NCBI GenBank assembly: GCA_963377175.1
Contig: CAUJNA010003002.1
Span: 255,501 to 319,500, forward strand
DNA length: 64,000 bases
Source of the DNA: Effrenium voratum
Lineage: Eukaryota > Sar > Dinophyceae > Suessiales > Symbiodiniaceae
Reading direction: 5' to 3'
The notes below the pieces were generated by a model that was not told the origin of the DNA, ran no database searches, and saw only the letters and a program-made list of their open reading frames with translations. Below are positions 28,393 to 36,764 of the stretch, piece by piece; positions within the stretch are counted from its first letter, which is position 1; each line of letters opens with the position of its first letter. Made by a program: the position numbers and the translations under genes.

Positions 28393-29316
28393 ATGATTAA
28401 ATCAATTAGTAGATTGAATACAGTAGGACCGGTCAGAGTAGGGTCATTGAAATCACAACTACAATTGAGACCTTCTTATGATGAATTATTGAAAGAAACG
28501 TTGGTAGGAGATGAGAACCGTCCATCAATTGAAAATGTGATAGACAGAAAAGCGACAAGATACAGATTAAACCAATACGGTAGTCAGTTTGATAATAAGG
28601 AAGCCTTAGACATTCAAAAGAAACAAGAACTAGACCGGAGAGGAGAAGTTATGAAAGGAGCAATGTCGGACTCTGACAGAGTAAGAGATAAACTTAATGA
28701 CGAGTTGAAACTTGCTGACACACTGAAACAACACCAGTCTTTCATTCAAGAAGGACTAACGGAAGCACAGAAACAGAAAGAAGAACTTGCAGAAAAAATG
28801 AGACTTTGGAGAGAACAACACGAAGAAATGGCAAGCGCTGTTTCAAAGAGTTCATATCCTGCCGGTGTAGAAGTTCATTCAATGGTGTCCGCTGATGAAA
28901 TGCCAGAATTAGAACCATTAGAGGAAGGCGAAGAAGAAGATGAACGAGAAGACGACCCAGTTGTTGAAGTAGAACCAAAAGCAGAAGACGCTTATGGCTA
29001 CAACGAGTTTAAGAAAAGAGCGTCTGAATTAACACCTGCTTATCTTGCAAGCAGACCAGAAGAGATGAAAGATGTCATGGACAAACTGAAAGGATTTAAA
29101 AAGATTAAAGACAGTGTTCATGAAGAATTCACTGAGTTATATAATGCTTTAATTAATAGCGATGGTGATTTTATCAAGAAGGAACACAGATTGAAATTAG
29201 TAAGGTTTTACAATGATAAAGTGTATTACACAGTTTTCCACCCACGACCTAAGGAAAAAGAAGATAGACCAACCGTGATGGATGGTTCAGTTAAAGAAAT
29301 ACCCGCGGAAGTTTAA
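28393..29316 (+). CDS. Hypothetical virion-type protein with RPSYDELLKE motif (307 aa)
   Basis: The N-terminus is basic and Val/Gly-rich, then LRPSYDELLKETL at about 26-38. A long helical, Gln/Lys/Glu-rich middle follows (about 70-145). An acidic stretch (ELEPLEEGEEEDEREDDP) at about 176-195 leads to a globular C-terminal part ending KVYYTVFHPRPKEKED. The RP-(S/T)-(Y/F)-(D/E)-E-(L/M)-LKE motif recurs near the start of the next protein, so the two may share a partner. No family recognised. A capsid-associated role is inferred from its place in the penton run. Confidence 0.65.
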   Translation: MIKSISRLNTVGPVRVGSLKSQLQLRPSYDELLKETLVGDENRPSIENVIDRKATRYRLNQYGSQFDNKEALDIQKKQELDRRGEVMKGAMSDSDRVRDKLNDELKLADTLKQHQSFIQEGLTEAQKQKEELAEKMRLWREQHEEMASAVSKSSYPAGVEVHSMVSADEMPELEPLEEGEEEDEREDDPVVEVEPKAEDAYGYNEFKKRASELTPAYLASRPEEMKDVMDKLKGFKKIKDSVHEEFTELYNALINSDGDFIKKEHRLKLVRFYNDKVYYTVFHPRPKEKEDRPTVMDGSVKEIPAEV

Positions 29317-29336
29317 TAAAATATATAATATTTAAT

Positions 29337-30218
29337 ATGACTGTTAAATATTATGGATTACGCCGACGTCCTACTTTTGAAGAAATGCTAAAGGAAGCGA
29401 TGACGCACAGATTAAAAATTGAAATCATCCCCGAAAGACAGGTAATTGACTTGTCAATCAACAATATAGATTTTGACGATTTTGACCTTTCAAAATACGA
29501 TAGGAGACTACGGTTGAATGCTAGGGTTCAAACTGATGAACAAGTTCTTCAACACGAATTGTTCCCTGATATGTTTGATGAAGTAGCACCAACATCACAG
29601 TTATATGAAAACAACGAGGCAGACGCACAAACAACACGATATATAGCAAAAGATTTTGCTGATGAAATTTATAGTAATGCAATTTCAGGTAGGACTGAAG
29701 AAAAGAAAAAGTCAGATGAACCAACCGATGTAAAAGATACTGATTTAAAACAGTCTGATGAAAAGCAGGAAGATTTACAAAGTCTTCATTTAACGTCATC
29801 ATCGTCAGCATCAACCGTCAGAGAGGAAGAGAAGAAAGAGGAAAGCCGAGAAATAAAGTCGTTAAGAAACATATTTTTAGGTGGAGAAGACAAGAGCGTA
29901 TTTGAACTATTCAAACGTGATGACAAGAAGACATCCACACCATCAGAACAATCAAGGGAACAGGAAGAAGAACATCCAAGGGCATCATTCTGGTCAAGAC
30001 GACAGGTAGAAGCAAGAAGCAGAAGCCACTCACCAGAAGAAAGAGCAAGAGATAATCAAATGAACAGAAGACAATTAGAAACAAGAAGCAGGAGCAACTC
30101 ACCCCAAGAAATAGCTAGAGGTAGTGAATGGACGAGGGAACAAATGGAAACAAGAAGCAGGAGTAGAAGCCCAGAAAGCACAAATACAAAAAGTAGCCGA
30201 GGCAAGAAGAAAAAATAA
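29337..30218 (+). CDS. RS-repeat-rich hypothetical protein (293 aa)
   Basis: After a basic start it carries RRRPTFEEMLKEAM at residues 9-22, matching the motif in the preceding protein. A folded-looking region follows (to about 130), then a Ser/Glu/Lys-rich disordered region. The tail has three tandem copies of a 21-23-residue unit with the core (R/E)-Q-(V/L/M)-E-(A/T)-RSRS-x-SP. It ends in a basic KSSRGKKKK tail. RSRS-SP units are typical substrates of SR-protein kinases and of basic nucleic-acid-binding tails. DNA condensation or host-kinase regulation is therefore conceivable but unproven. It is the last gene of the penton run. Confidence 0.65.
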   Translation: MTVKYYGLRRRPTFEEMLKEAMTHRLKIEIIPERQVIDLSINNIDFDDFDLSKYDRRLRLNARVQTDEQVLQHELFPDMFDEVAPTSQLYENNEADAQTTRYIAKDFADEIYSNAISGRTEEKKKSDEPTDVKDTDLKQSDEKQEDLQSLHLTSSSSASTVREEEKKEESREIKSLRNIFLGGEDKSVFELFKRDDKKTSTPSEQSREQEEEHPRASFWSRRQVEARSRSHSPEERARDNQMNRRQLETRSRSNSPQEIARGSEWTREQMETRSRSRSPESTNTKSSRGKKKK

Positions 30219-30233
30219 AAACTACTTAAAGAC
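30217..30233 (+). promoter_or_regulatory. ACTACTTAAAGA promoter motif before the C2H2 gene
   Basis: AAAACTACTTAAAGA lies 23 bases upstream of the ATG at 30255, overlapping the 3' end of the previous gene. Confidence 0.6.
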
Positions 30234-30254
30234 AAAACGCCCTAATATAGTAAA

Positions 30255-30578
30255 ATGACAGGAATTTTTATTAACGGTAAAAGTCGGCATAGAATAACGA
30301 ATGACGAATTTGATATGATGGTTGAACTGATGAAAGCAGAAAACGACTTAGTCTTACAGATGATAAGCGAACAGAAACAGACTTCGAGCGATGACAGTGA
30401 GCAACCCGTGAGGTGGAGGGACGACCAGAAGAACTACCACCAGAATTACTACAACAATAACCTAAAACAGTCTTACACTTGTGAGGACTGCGGAAGGACG
30501 ATATCAAGCAAATCAAATTTATCTAAACACAAGAAATCTAAAATTTGTTTGCAAGCTTCGCGACAATGCGCATTATGA
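30255..30578 (+). CDS. C2H2 zinc-finger protein (107 aa)
   Basis: The C-terminal half holds YTCEDCGRTISSKSNLSKHK followed by a terminal Cys, i.e. C-x2-C-x(12)-H-x(5)-C, a C2HC variant of a classical finger. The N-terminal 50 residues are polar with a helical MMVELMKAENDLVLQM segment. It has its own ACTACTTAAAGA promoter motif and lies just before the polymerase. A regulatory or replication-linked DNA-binding role is reasonable but inferred. Confidence 0.75.
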   Translation: MTGIFINGKSRHRITNDEFDMMVELMKAENDLVLQMISEQKQTSSDDSEQPVRWRDDQKNYHQNYYNNNLKQSYTCEDCGRTISSKSNLSKHKKSKICLQASRQCAL

Positions 30579-30679
30579 AAAAAATAATAATCATTCATCT
30601 TATTAAAAACACTTAATGAGATTAATGCGTTCATTCTCAACCCGAAACCCATTTTCTCCAACACTGACCCCCTACCCGA

Positions 30680-30696
30680 AAAACTACTTAAAGAGA
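30680..30696 (+). promoter_or_regulatory. ACTACTTAAAGA promoter motif before the polymerase
   Basis: AAAACTACTTAAAGA, then CCTTATATT, 32 bases upstream of the ATG at 30728. The spacing and the CCTTATAT box match those before the right terminal-repeat gene. Confidence 0.65.
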
Positions 30697-30727
30697 AAAT
30701 ACCTTATATTATATAGAGTATAGTATT

Positions 30728-33700
30728 ATGGTTTCCATGACAGAAGGAAAAATTATAGATTTCATTTTAAACAGCCAACAAGGCGAACTAATACAAAAAG
30801 AAGGGAGGCAATCACAAAAACTCAATAGGTGATAAGACCTACAGATATGATAAGAACAAACCAGTTTCAAACGTATTGAACACGAAACTCAAGGAAGTGG
30901 CGAGGAGTGAAGGATATAGAAAGCATGGCCTTTTAATGAAAGGTGCTAATTATCTAAAACTAACGAGAGGCAGACCCTTACAGGATTATGTCAAGCGATT
31001 CAAGTCCAAAATCACAGACGAGCAACAAGCGTTCAAGGGATACGCCAACACCTACTCGGTAAGTGATATAAGGTTAAAAGGAATGAAAGGTTTATCCTAC
31101 TTAAAATACCAGAAGCAACGACTGGCCGAATTCCTGAACAGAAACCCGAACATGAAAATAATCGTGGAAACCGATTTATCATTCAAAAATCCCGCCAACG
31201 AACTTATTCAAAGGCGGTTAAGAAGCAGAAGATACAATATTCATAATCCCGACGAGTTGAACACCGTCTTAAACAACATTGGGCACGACATTGAGACACA
31301 AATTGAAATAACCGAATACATTCAGTCGGGATTGGTTCTTGGTCAAGTTGAAAAGTTAGTCATCAGTTATGATAGGTACAATCCTACCCGTGGTTCATCC
31401 TTTATTCCATTGCCCGACTGGGTGGCAAACAAAAAGGCTTGTATTAACATTAAAAATGAGGACGACTTATGTTTTAAATATTCCGTTCAATGTGGATTTT
31501 ATGAGTTATTCAAAAAAGACCATCCCTGCGAGATGTATCATTATAAGAAATATGTAGATACAAATTTATCAAATGGGATAATATTGACTTTCCAGTAGGT
31601 AATGATGAGATTGAACTATTTGAAGAACAGAACAAACACATATCGGTCAATGTTTATTACATAAACCCCGATACGAATAGTAAAACTATTTTATTATACA
31701 AAAGAAGCAACAACCCACAAGCACAACACAAAATCGATTTGATTAAATTGACTGATGATGTTAAATCCCATTACGCTTATATCAAAAATTATGATAAGTT
31801 AATGAGTAGTCAGACTAACAAGATGAAGGCGAAGAAGTATCACTGTAGAACCTGCTCACATGGTTTCAAGACCGAAGAACTTTTAAAGAAACACGAAGAA
31901 CAAGGATGTCTAGCAGTTGAGGGTCAAAAAATAGAAATGCCAAAAGCAGGTGAAACAATAGAATTCAAAAACCATTTCAAGAAACTTAAAGCTCCATTCG
32001 TAATCTATGCCGACTTTGAATGTTTAACTGTGCCAATTGATGTTAAAAGCAAATCGGCAAAAGCTAAAACTACATCATATCAAAATCATCGTCCGTGTGG
32101 TTTTATGATTAATGTAGTCAATGCTATAACCGGAAGTAGTGAGCCTTACTTATACAGAGGTCAGGATTGTATGGATAAATTTGTTGAGAAAATCAATAAA
32201 GTCAGAGAGGAAGTTTTGGAGAAAATGAAGGAGGACAAAGACCGTATTGAAACCGAGAAGGACTGGGAGGACTTCAATAATGCCACTAACTGCTTCATTT
32301 GTGGAAACAAATTTGAGGAAGGAGAAAAGAAGTGTTGGGACCATTGCCACTTTACGGGACAGTATAGAGGTTGCGCCCACGAGGACTGCAATCTACGAGT
32401 TAGTATGAGATATTATAAAATCCCTGTGTTTCTTCATAACCTTAAAAACTATGATGCCCACTTAATCATCAACAAGGCTCACGAACTGAACAAGAATTCT
32501 AAAATAGAATGTATCGCTCAGAACAGCGAAAAGTTTATAACCTTTGGTTTTAAAAATCTTTGTTTCAAGGACAGTTTCAGTTTCTTATCGTCTTCGTTGG
32601 ATAAGTTGGTCAGGTTGAGTAAATATGAGGATGATAAAAAGCGTGAGAATTGGAAGAACAATTTCAGATACAGCGTTAGAAACCCATATGTTAAAACCGA
32701 TGAAGATTTGAATTTATTAACTGATAAGGGTATTTATCCCTATGACTACTTTGATGATTTTGAAAGATTTAAGGAAAGGGCTTTACCACCGAAAGAAGCG
32801 TTTTACAGTGAATTAAGTGAGGAACATGTAAGTGATAAAGATTATGAAAGGGCACTGAAAGTATGGAAGCACTTCGGGATTAGAACACTCGGGCAGTATC
32901 ACGACCTGTATTTAAGAACTGATGTTTTACTACTGACCGATGTATTTGAAAACTTTAGGGACTTGTGTATGGAATACTACGGTTTAGACCCCGCTCATTA
33001 TTATACGTTGCCAAATTTCGCATGGGACGCGATGCTTCTAAAAACTGGTGTTGAAATAGATCAATTGCATGACCAAGAAATGTTTGAGATGGTTGAAAAG
33101 GGAATGAGAGGTGGTATGTGTCAGGTTAGTCATAAATTAGCGGTGGCAAATAATAAGTATATGGGAGAAGCATATGATGAGAACAAGCCATCAAATTATA
33201 TTAGCTACTTGGATGCTAATAACTTGTATGGTTTAGCAATGTCCCAGAAATTACCGCTAAAAAATATCAAGTGGGCAAAGAAAACGCCCAGTGTTGAAAC
33301 ATGGAATGAAAACGATGAGTTCGGTTATATTATGGAAGTTGATTTGGAATATCCCGAAACATTGCACGACTTCCACTCTGACTATCCACTCGCGCCTGAA
33401 ATAATGAATGTAAATGTTAGTATGCTTTCCGATTATCAAAAGCAAGTCTACAAAATATATTATGATGGTAAAAGTCCCAAGGACGAGAAAACAAGTAAGT
33501 TAATATTAAATCTAAAGGATAAAGAAAAATATGTGGTTCATATTAAGACTTTACAGTATTATTTGAAAATGGGATTGAAAATGACCAAAGTCCATAGGAT
33601 AATAAAATTTCAACAGAGGGCATGGTTGAAACCGTGGATTGACTTCAACACTGGTAAAAGGAAAGAAGCCAAAAGCGATTTTGAGAAAGATTTATTCAAA

Positions 33701-34471
33701 TTAATGAATAATTCTGTGTATGGAAAAACTATGGAAGACAAACGAAATCATATGGACTTTGAATTAGTTGATAATGAAGTTAGATACGGAAAATGTGTTA
33801 ATAATCCAACATTCAAAAATAGATTTATTATTAATGAAAACCTTGTAGGAGTTGAAAAAACTAAAGCGAAACTGAAACTGGACAAACCGATTTTCTTAGG
33901 AATGACAATCCTTGACATCAGTAAATTACATATGTATCAGTTCTACTATGATGTTCTTAAGAAGAAATACAATGAAAACATCAAACTGGTTTATACTGAT
34001 ACTGACAGTTATGTAATTCAAACATTCACTGAGGACATCTACAAGGACTTCAAAGAATTAAACCAATATATGGACTTTAGCGATTATCCACCTGAACACC
34101 CCTGCCATGACAAAACAAATAAGAAAAAACTCGGTTATTTCAAGGATGAGTGCAACGGTCAAACAATAACACAATTCATAGGGTTAAAGCCTAAATCGTA
34201 TGCTTTTACAATACACGGTGAAGAAGAAGAACAAAAGAAATCAAAAGGTGTAGTGAAACACAAGGTGAAGAAAGAACTGACTTACCAAAACTACCACGAA
34301 GCATTATTTCAAAACAAAAAGCATGAAATAACATATAATTTTATTCGTAGTCGCAACCATCAATTATTTTCAATGTCTCAAGTCAAGCAATCACTCAGTA
34401 ATTATGAAAATAAAAGGTTTTACATTGATGCTTTCAATTCACTGCCTTATGGACATTATAAACTGCGTTAA
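30728..34471 (+). pseudogene. Protein-primed family B DNA polymerase, broken into three frames
   Basis: About 1,250 codons. Exonuclease motifs are FVIYADFECL near 32000, NLKNYDAHLI near 32440 and YLRTDVLLLTDVF near 32920. Polymerase motifs are SYLDANNLYGLAMS near 33205 (motif A), LMNNSVYGKTM near 33710 (motif B) and LVYTDTDSYVI near 33990 (motif C). A C2H2 finger (YHCRTCSHGF) lies near 31840 and an endonuclease-VII-like zinc insert (CFICG, then WDHCHFTGQYRG) near 32290-32390, as in many Maverick polymerases. The frame changes near 30795-30810 and near 31561-31573. The part from 31739 is open for 910 codons with every catalytic motif intact. Each break needs only a one-or-two-base indel, so decay and assembly error are both possible. 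Confidence 0.92.
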
Positions 34472-34494
34472 AGAAAAGATAACTAAGGTTATTA

Positions 34495-35055
34495 ATGGAT
34501 AGCAGTAAATATAAAAACGCAAAGATTTACAAAATAACATATGTTGGTTATAATAAGTGCTACATCGGAAGCACCTGTGAAAGCTTGAGCCAAAGAATGG
34601 CAAGACATAGACAAAATTATAACAAGGCAGAACAATGGAATAATAAAACAAACTGTCGTTTGTTGTTTGATGAATATGGAATGGACAACTGTAAGATTGA
34701 ATTATTAGAAGACTACCCATGTGAAAACAGAGAACAGTTAATGAAAAGAGAAGGTTATTACATTCAAAATAATGATTGTGTGAATAGATGTGTGGCAGGT
34801 AGAACAATTAATGAGTGGAAGGAAGACAATAAGGAACACTATCAAAATATGAGGAAGGAATACGCAGAAAACAACAAAGAACATATATGTAATAAAAGTA
34901 GGGAGCACTACCACCAAAACAAAGAAACAATATTGGAAAAACGAAAAGAACCTATTGAATGTGAATGTGGTGGTGTTTTCAGGAAATGTGATATAAGAAG
35001 ACACGAGAGAACTGAAAAACATCAACGATATGTATGTGAAAATATTAATATCTAA
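34495..35055 (+). CDS. GIY-YIG endonuclease with zinc knuckle, second copy (186 aa)
   Basis: The nuclease core has IYKI (11-14), CYIGS (22-26), the catalytic Arg34 in SQRMARH and Glu86 in LMKREGYYIQN. A short Lys/Glu/Asn/His-rich linker leads to IECECGGVFRKCDIRRHERT and a following KHQ, a zinc knuckle like that of the 22676-23449 gene. The two nucleases share domain order but differ widely in the linker, so they are old paralogues or separate acquisitions. It starts 23 bases after the polymerase stop and probably shares its transcript. Its stop codon is inside a hairpin. Confidence 0.92.
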   Translation: MDSSKYKNAKIYKITYVGYNKCYIGSTCESLSQRMARHRQNYNKAEQWNNKTNCRLLFDEYGMDNCKIELLEDYPCENREQLMKREGYYIQNNDCVNRCVAGRTINEWKEDNKEHYQNMRKEYAENNKEHICNKSREHYHQNKETILEKRKEPIECECGGVFRKCDIRRHERTEKHQRYVCENINI

Positions 35056-35094
35056 ATAGTTCTAATAATATATGCACTTAATAGAACTATTTAG
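35052..35094. terminator. Hairpin over the GIY-YIG stop and the methyltransferase start
   Basis: A perfect 13-base stem, CTAAATAGTTCTA at 35052-35064 with its complement at 35082-35094. It covers the TAA at 35053 and the first eight codons of the next frame. Confidence 0.6.
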
Positions 35095-35185
35095 TGGTAC
35101 TTCTTCAGTTGGTAAAGTAGCAAAGTCGCTCGGTTATAATGTTATATCATTGGATTTGAAAACGGTGGGTAAACTCCCCAATTAA
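35072..35185 (+). pseudogene. DNA methyltransferase N-terminal stub cut by a tandem repeat
   Basis: The reading MHLIELFSGTSSVGKVAKSL then GYNVISLDLK is the N-terminal SAM-binding motif I and following strand of a cytosine-C5-type DNA methyltransferase (LFSG-x-x-S-V, then V-I-S-L-D). After about 33 codons it enters the 22-base array at 35172 and stops at TAA 35183. No PC or ENV catalytic motif follows. Only about a tenth of a normal enzyme is left, so it cannot methylate DNA. The rest was probably lost when the array arose or by recombination across it. Confidence 0.8.
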
Positions 35186-35390
35186 GGGGGGCGAACTCCC
35201 CAATTAAGGGGGGCGAACTCCCCAATTAAGGGGGGCGAACTCCCCAATTAAGGGGGGCGAACTCCCCAATTAAGGGGGGCGAACTCCCCAATTAAGGGGG
35301 GCGAACTCCCCAAATAAGGGGGGCGAACTCCCCAATTAAGGGGGGCGAACTCCCCAATTAAGGGGGGCGAACTCCCCAATTAAGGGGAGA
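35172..35390. repeat. Ten-copy 22-base tandem repeat with CCCC-AATTAA-GGGG core
   Basis: Ten copies at an exact 22-base period; the unit is GAACTCCCCAATTAAGGGGG plus GC. They are identical except one T-to-A change in copy seven and a diverged last end. Each unit can fold through CCCC/GGGG. Runs of four to six G on every unit also make G-quadruplexes possible. The composition is unlike the rest of the element. Confidence 0.95.
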
Positions 35391-35395
35391 ATGGC

Positions 35396-35516
35396 TCAAG
35401 TAACAAGGTCTGGCTCACACAACACAGTCAGGCTCACACAACACAGTCAGGCACACACAGCAAGGTTTGGCTCACACAGTAAGGTCTGGCTCGCACAGCA
35501 AGGTCTGGCTCACACA
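35396..35516. repeat. Degenerate repeat of CAAGGTCTGGCTCACACAG units
   Basis: Six or seven imperfect copies of a unit of about 19-20 bases, between the 22-base array and the inner edge of the right terminal repeat. There is no matching array next to the left terminal repeat. Confidence 0.85.
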
Positions 35517-35568
35517 GACATTTAAATTAAACCTGAAACCCAGACCAGCCGACCAGCAACCCCTAGCC

Positions 35569-35585
35569 AAAACTACTTAAAGAGA
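35569..35585 (+). promoter_or_regulatory. ACTACTTAAAGA promoter motif, right terminal repeat
   Basis: AAAACTACTTAAAGA, then GCCTTATATATTAAG, 26 bases before the ATG at 35611. Just after the motif this copy reads GAAAAAGCC where the left repeat reads AATATTACC. Confidence 0.6.
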
Positions 35586-35610
35586 AAAAGCCTTATATAT
35601 TAAGAGAAAA

Positions 35611-36135
35611 ATGAGTAAGGGTAAAATGTCAGAGAATAATTTTATGGATGAGAATTGCGCTAGCTTACCTGAAGGCTTAGTTTCAATCATCACTACTTAC
35701 ATTAATGGTAGTGAAGGGTGGCGAAGACTGAAACAATGTGATGCTTTAAGAGAATTACAAAGGAAATGGAAACCGTCTATTTACACTGAACGAGTAGGAG
35801 AAAGTAGATATTATGTTGAGATTCGCAATAAATGCTTAAAAGGTGATAAAGCGCTTTCATATGCGTTGAAACCACCAAAAGAATTATTAAGAATGATGAA
35901 GTATGATGAAGAAATACAGGTTGGAATAGAAGTTAGTTCAAAAATTATGTATCATAATAATATTAGCAACTGTCGTTCTTATTCATCATCTAAACAGAAT
36001 AAGATTTCAAGTAGAGCGTCATTACAATACCATATTGAACAAGCAGTTGAAGAAACCAAACAGACTATGAAACGACACGAAATCATTACTATCGAACATG
36101 TTATAATTGAAATTTATAGAAAACAGAAACAATGA
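35611..36135 (+). CDS. Terminal-repeat-encoded protein, right copy (174 aa)
   Basis: Same length and layout as the left copy at 15188-15712. Comparing all 525 bases by eye gives eight differences in seven codons, and every one changes the amino acid: V13D, V14E, a later V to E, N to H, C to S, S to C and A to I. There is no synonymous change. Both frames are open. Function unknown. Confidence 0.85.
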   Translation: MSKGKMSENNFMDENCASLPEGLVSIITTYINGSEGWRRLKQCDALRELQRKWKPSIYTERVGESRYYVEIRNKCLKGDKALSYALKPPKELLRMMKYDEEIQVGIEVSSKIMYHNNISNCRSYSSSKQNKISSRASLQYHIEQAVEETKQTMKRHEIITIEHVIIEIYRKQKQ

Positions 36136-36144
36136 TTTCATGGT

Positions 36145-36176
36145 TTAATCATAATATTTAATTATAATATGATTAA
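36145..36176. terminator. AT hairpin 3' of the right terminal-repeat gene
   Basis: Same outer stem as 15147-15178 (TTAATCATA with its complement), ten bases after the stop. Confidence 0.5.
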
Positions 36177-36288
36177 ACAGTGTAAACTTTTATAACCTTT
36201 CATTATACTGTAATTTCAACCTATAAAACATAACTAGACAATCACCTAAAAATCACATAAAAAGGATTTTGTTAAAGAAATATTAAGA

Positions 36289-36539
36289 AAGGTTGTGAAG
36301 CAAACTATATTGAATAATTATGGAATGAGACATAAGTAAAAAAGCAAACAGAAGACTATGGTGAATTCTTCAAATGCAACAGATGTCTTTATGATAAAAC
36401 AATTGATGAATTTGGAAATGTAAAAAGTGGAAGAAGATATAAATATTGTCAAGAGTGTAGAACAAAAATAAATAATTGTATAGATAAACGTCAAAGAAAC
36501 AAACGACCCACCAACACCCCAGAACTTGATAACTACTAA
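36289..36539 (+). pseudogene. Dead copy of the terminal-repeat zinc-finger gene
   Basis: It aligns with 14790-15035, but the ATG is AAG, a few inserted bases around 36327-36345 create a stop and shift the frame, and one Cys of the Cys cluster (TGT) is Tyr (TAT). The 3' part is otherwise nearly unchanged. The two terminal repeats have therefore diverged without being re-copied from one another. Confidence 0.85.
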
Positions 36540-36764
36540 AAGGGCTACCTCTTTCAAATGAAAAAAATGTTTGCCCCTAGCCCAACAATGAACAAGGCGA
36601 CAATTTACCCAAATGATTACCTTAACGAAAACGATAAATAAGCTCCCTAAAAACCCTCTTTTCAAAACGAATAAGGGGGAACATAGATTTGAGATGAACA
36701 TAAAAACCAGAACAGGCAACCATCAACAGACTTCCCCCCAGGCCCCCTACTTCTTCTATTTTTT

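Larger units (their letters stand above)
14565..36764. mobile_element. Integrated Maverick/Polinton-like virus element, 22.2 kb
   Basis: Both ends carry matching inverted repeats (14565-15808 and 35517-36764). Inside are an rve integrase, protein-primed polymerase B, A32-like ATPase, double-jelly-roll capsid and penton genes, which together define Maverick/Polinton or Polinton-like viruses. The DNA is far more AT-rich than both flanks and almost fully coding. The outer ends read AAAAAATAGAAG on the left and its complement on the right. Both sit against G-runs, so GGGGG could be a 5-base target duplication, but this cannot be told from pre-existing G-tract. No adenovirus-like protease was found. 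Several genes are interrupted, so it may no longer be active. Confidence 0.95.
35517..36764. repeat. Right terminal inverted repeat
   Basis: Complementary to 14565-15808, four bases longer. It carries an intact 174-residue gene, its promoter and hairpin, and a dead zinc-finger copy. It ends at CTATTTTTT against a G-rich tract. Confidence 0.93.

Noticed and set aside
35172..35390. CRISPR-like array of regular repeats
   Set aside because: The period is 22 bases with no unique spacers: the units are contiguous and identical, so this is a simple tandem repeat.
14565..36764. Virophage (Mavirus-type) rather than Polinton-like element
   Set aside because: Mavirus also has rve integrase and protein-primed polymerase, but I see no virophage-type cysteine protease, and the capsid and penton read more like Polinton-like viruses. 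Not fully excluded; a capsid tree would settle it.
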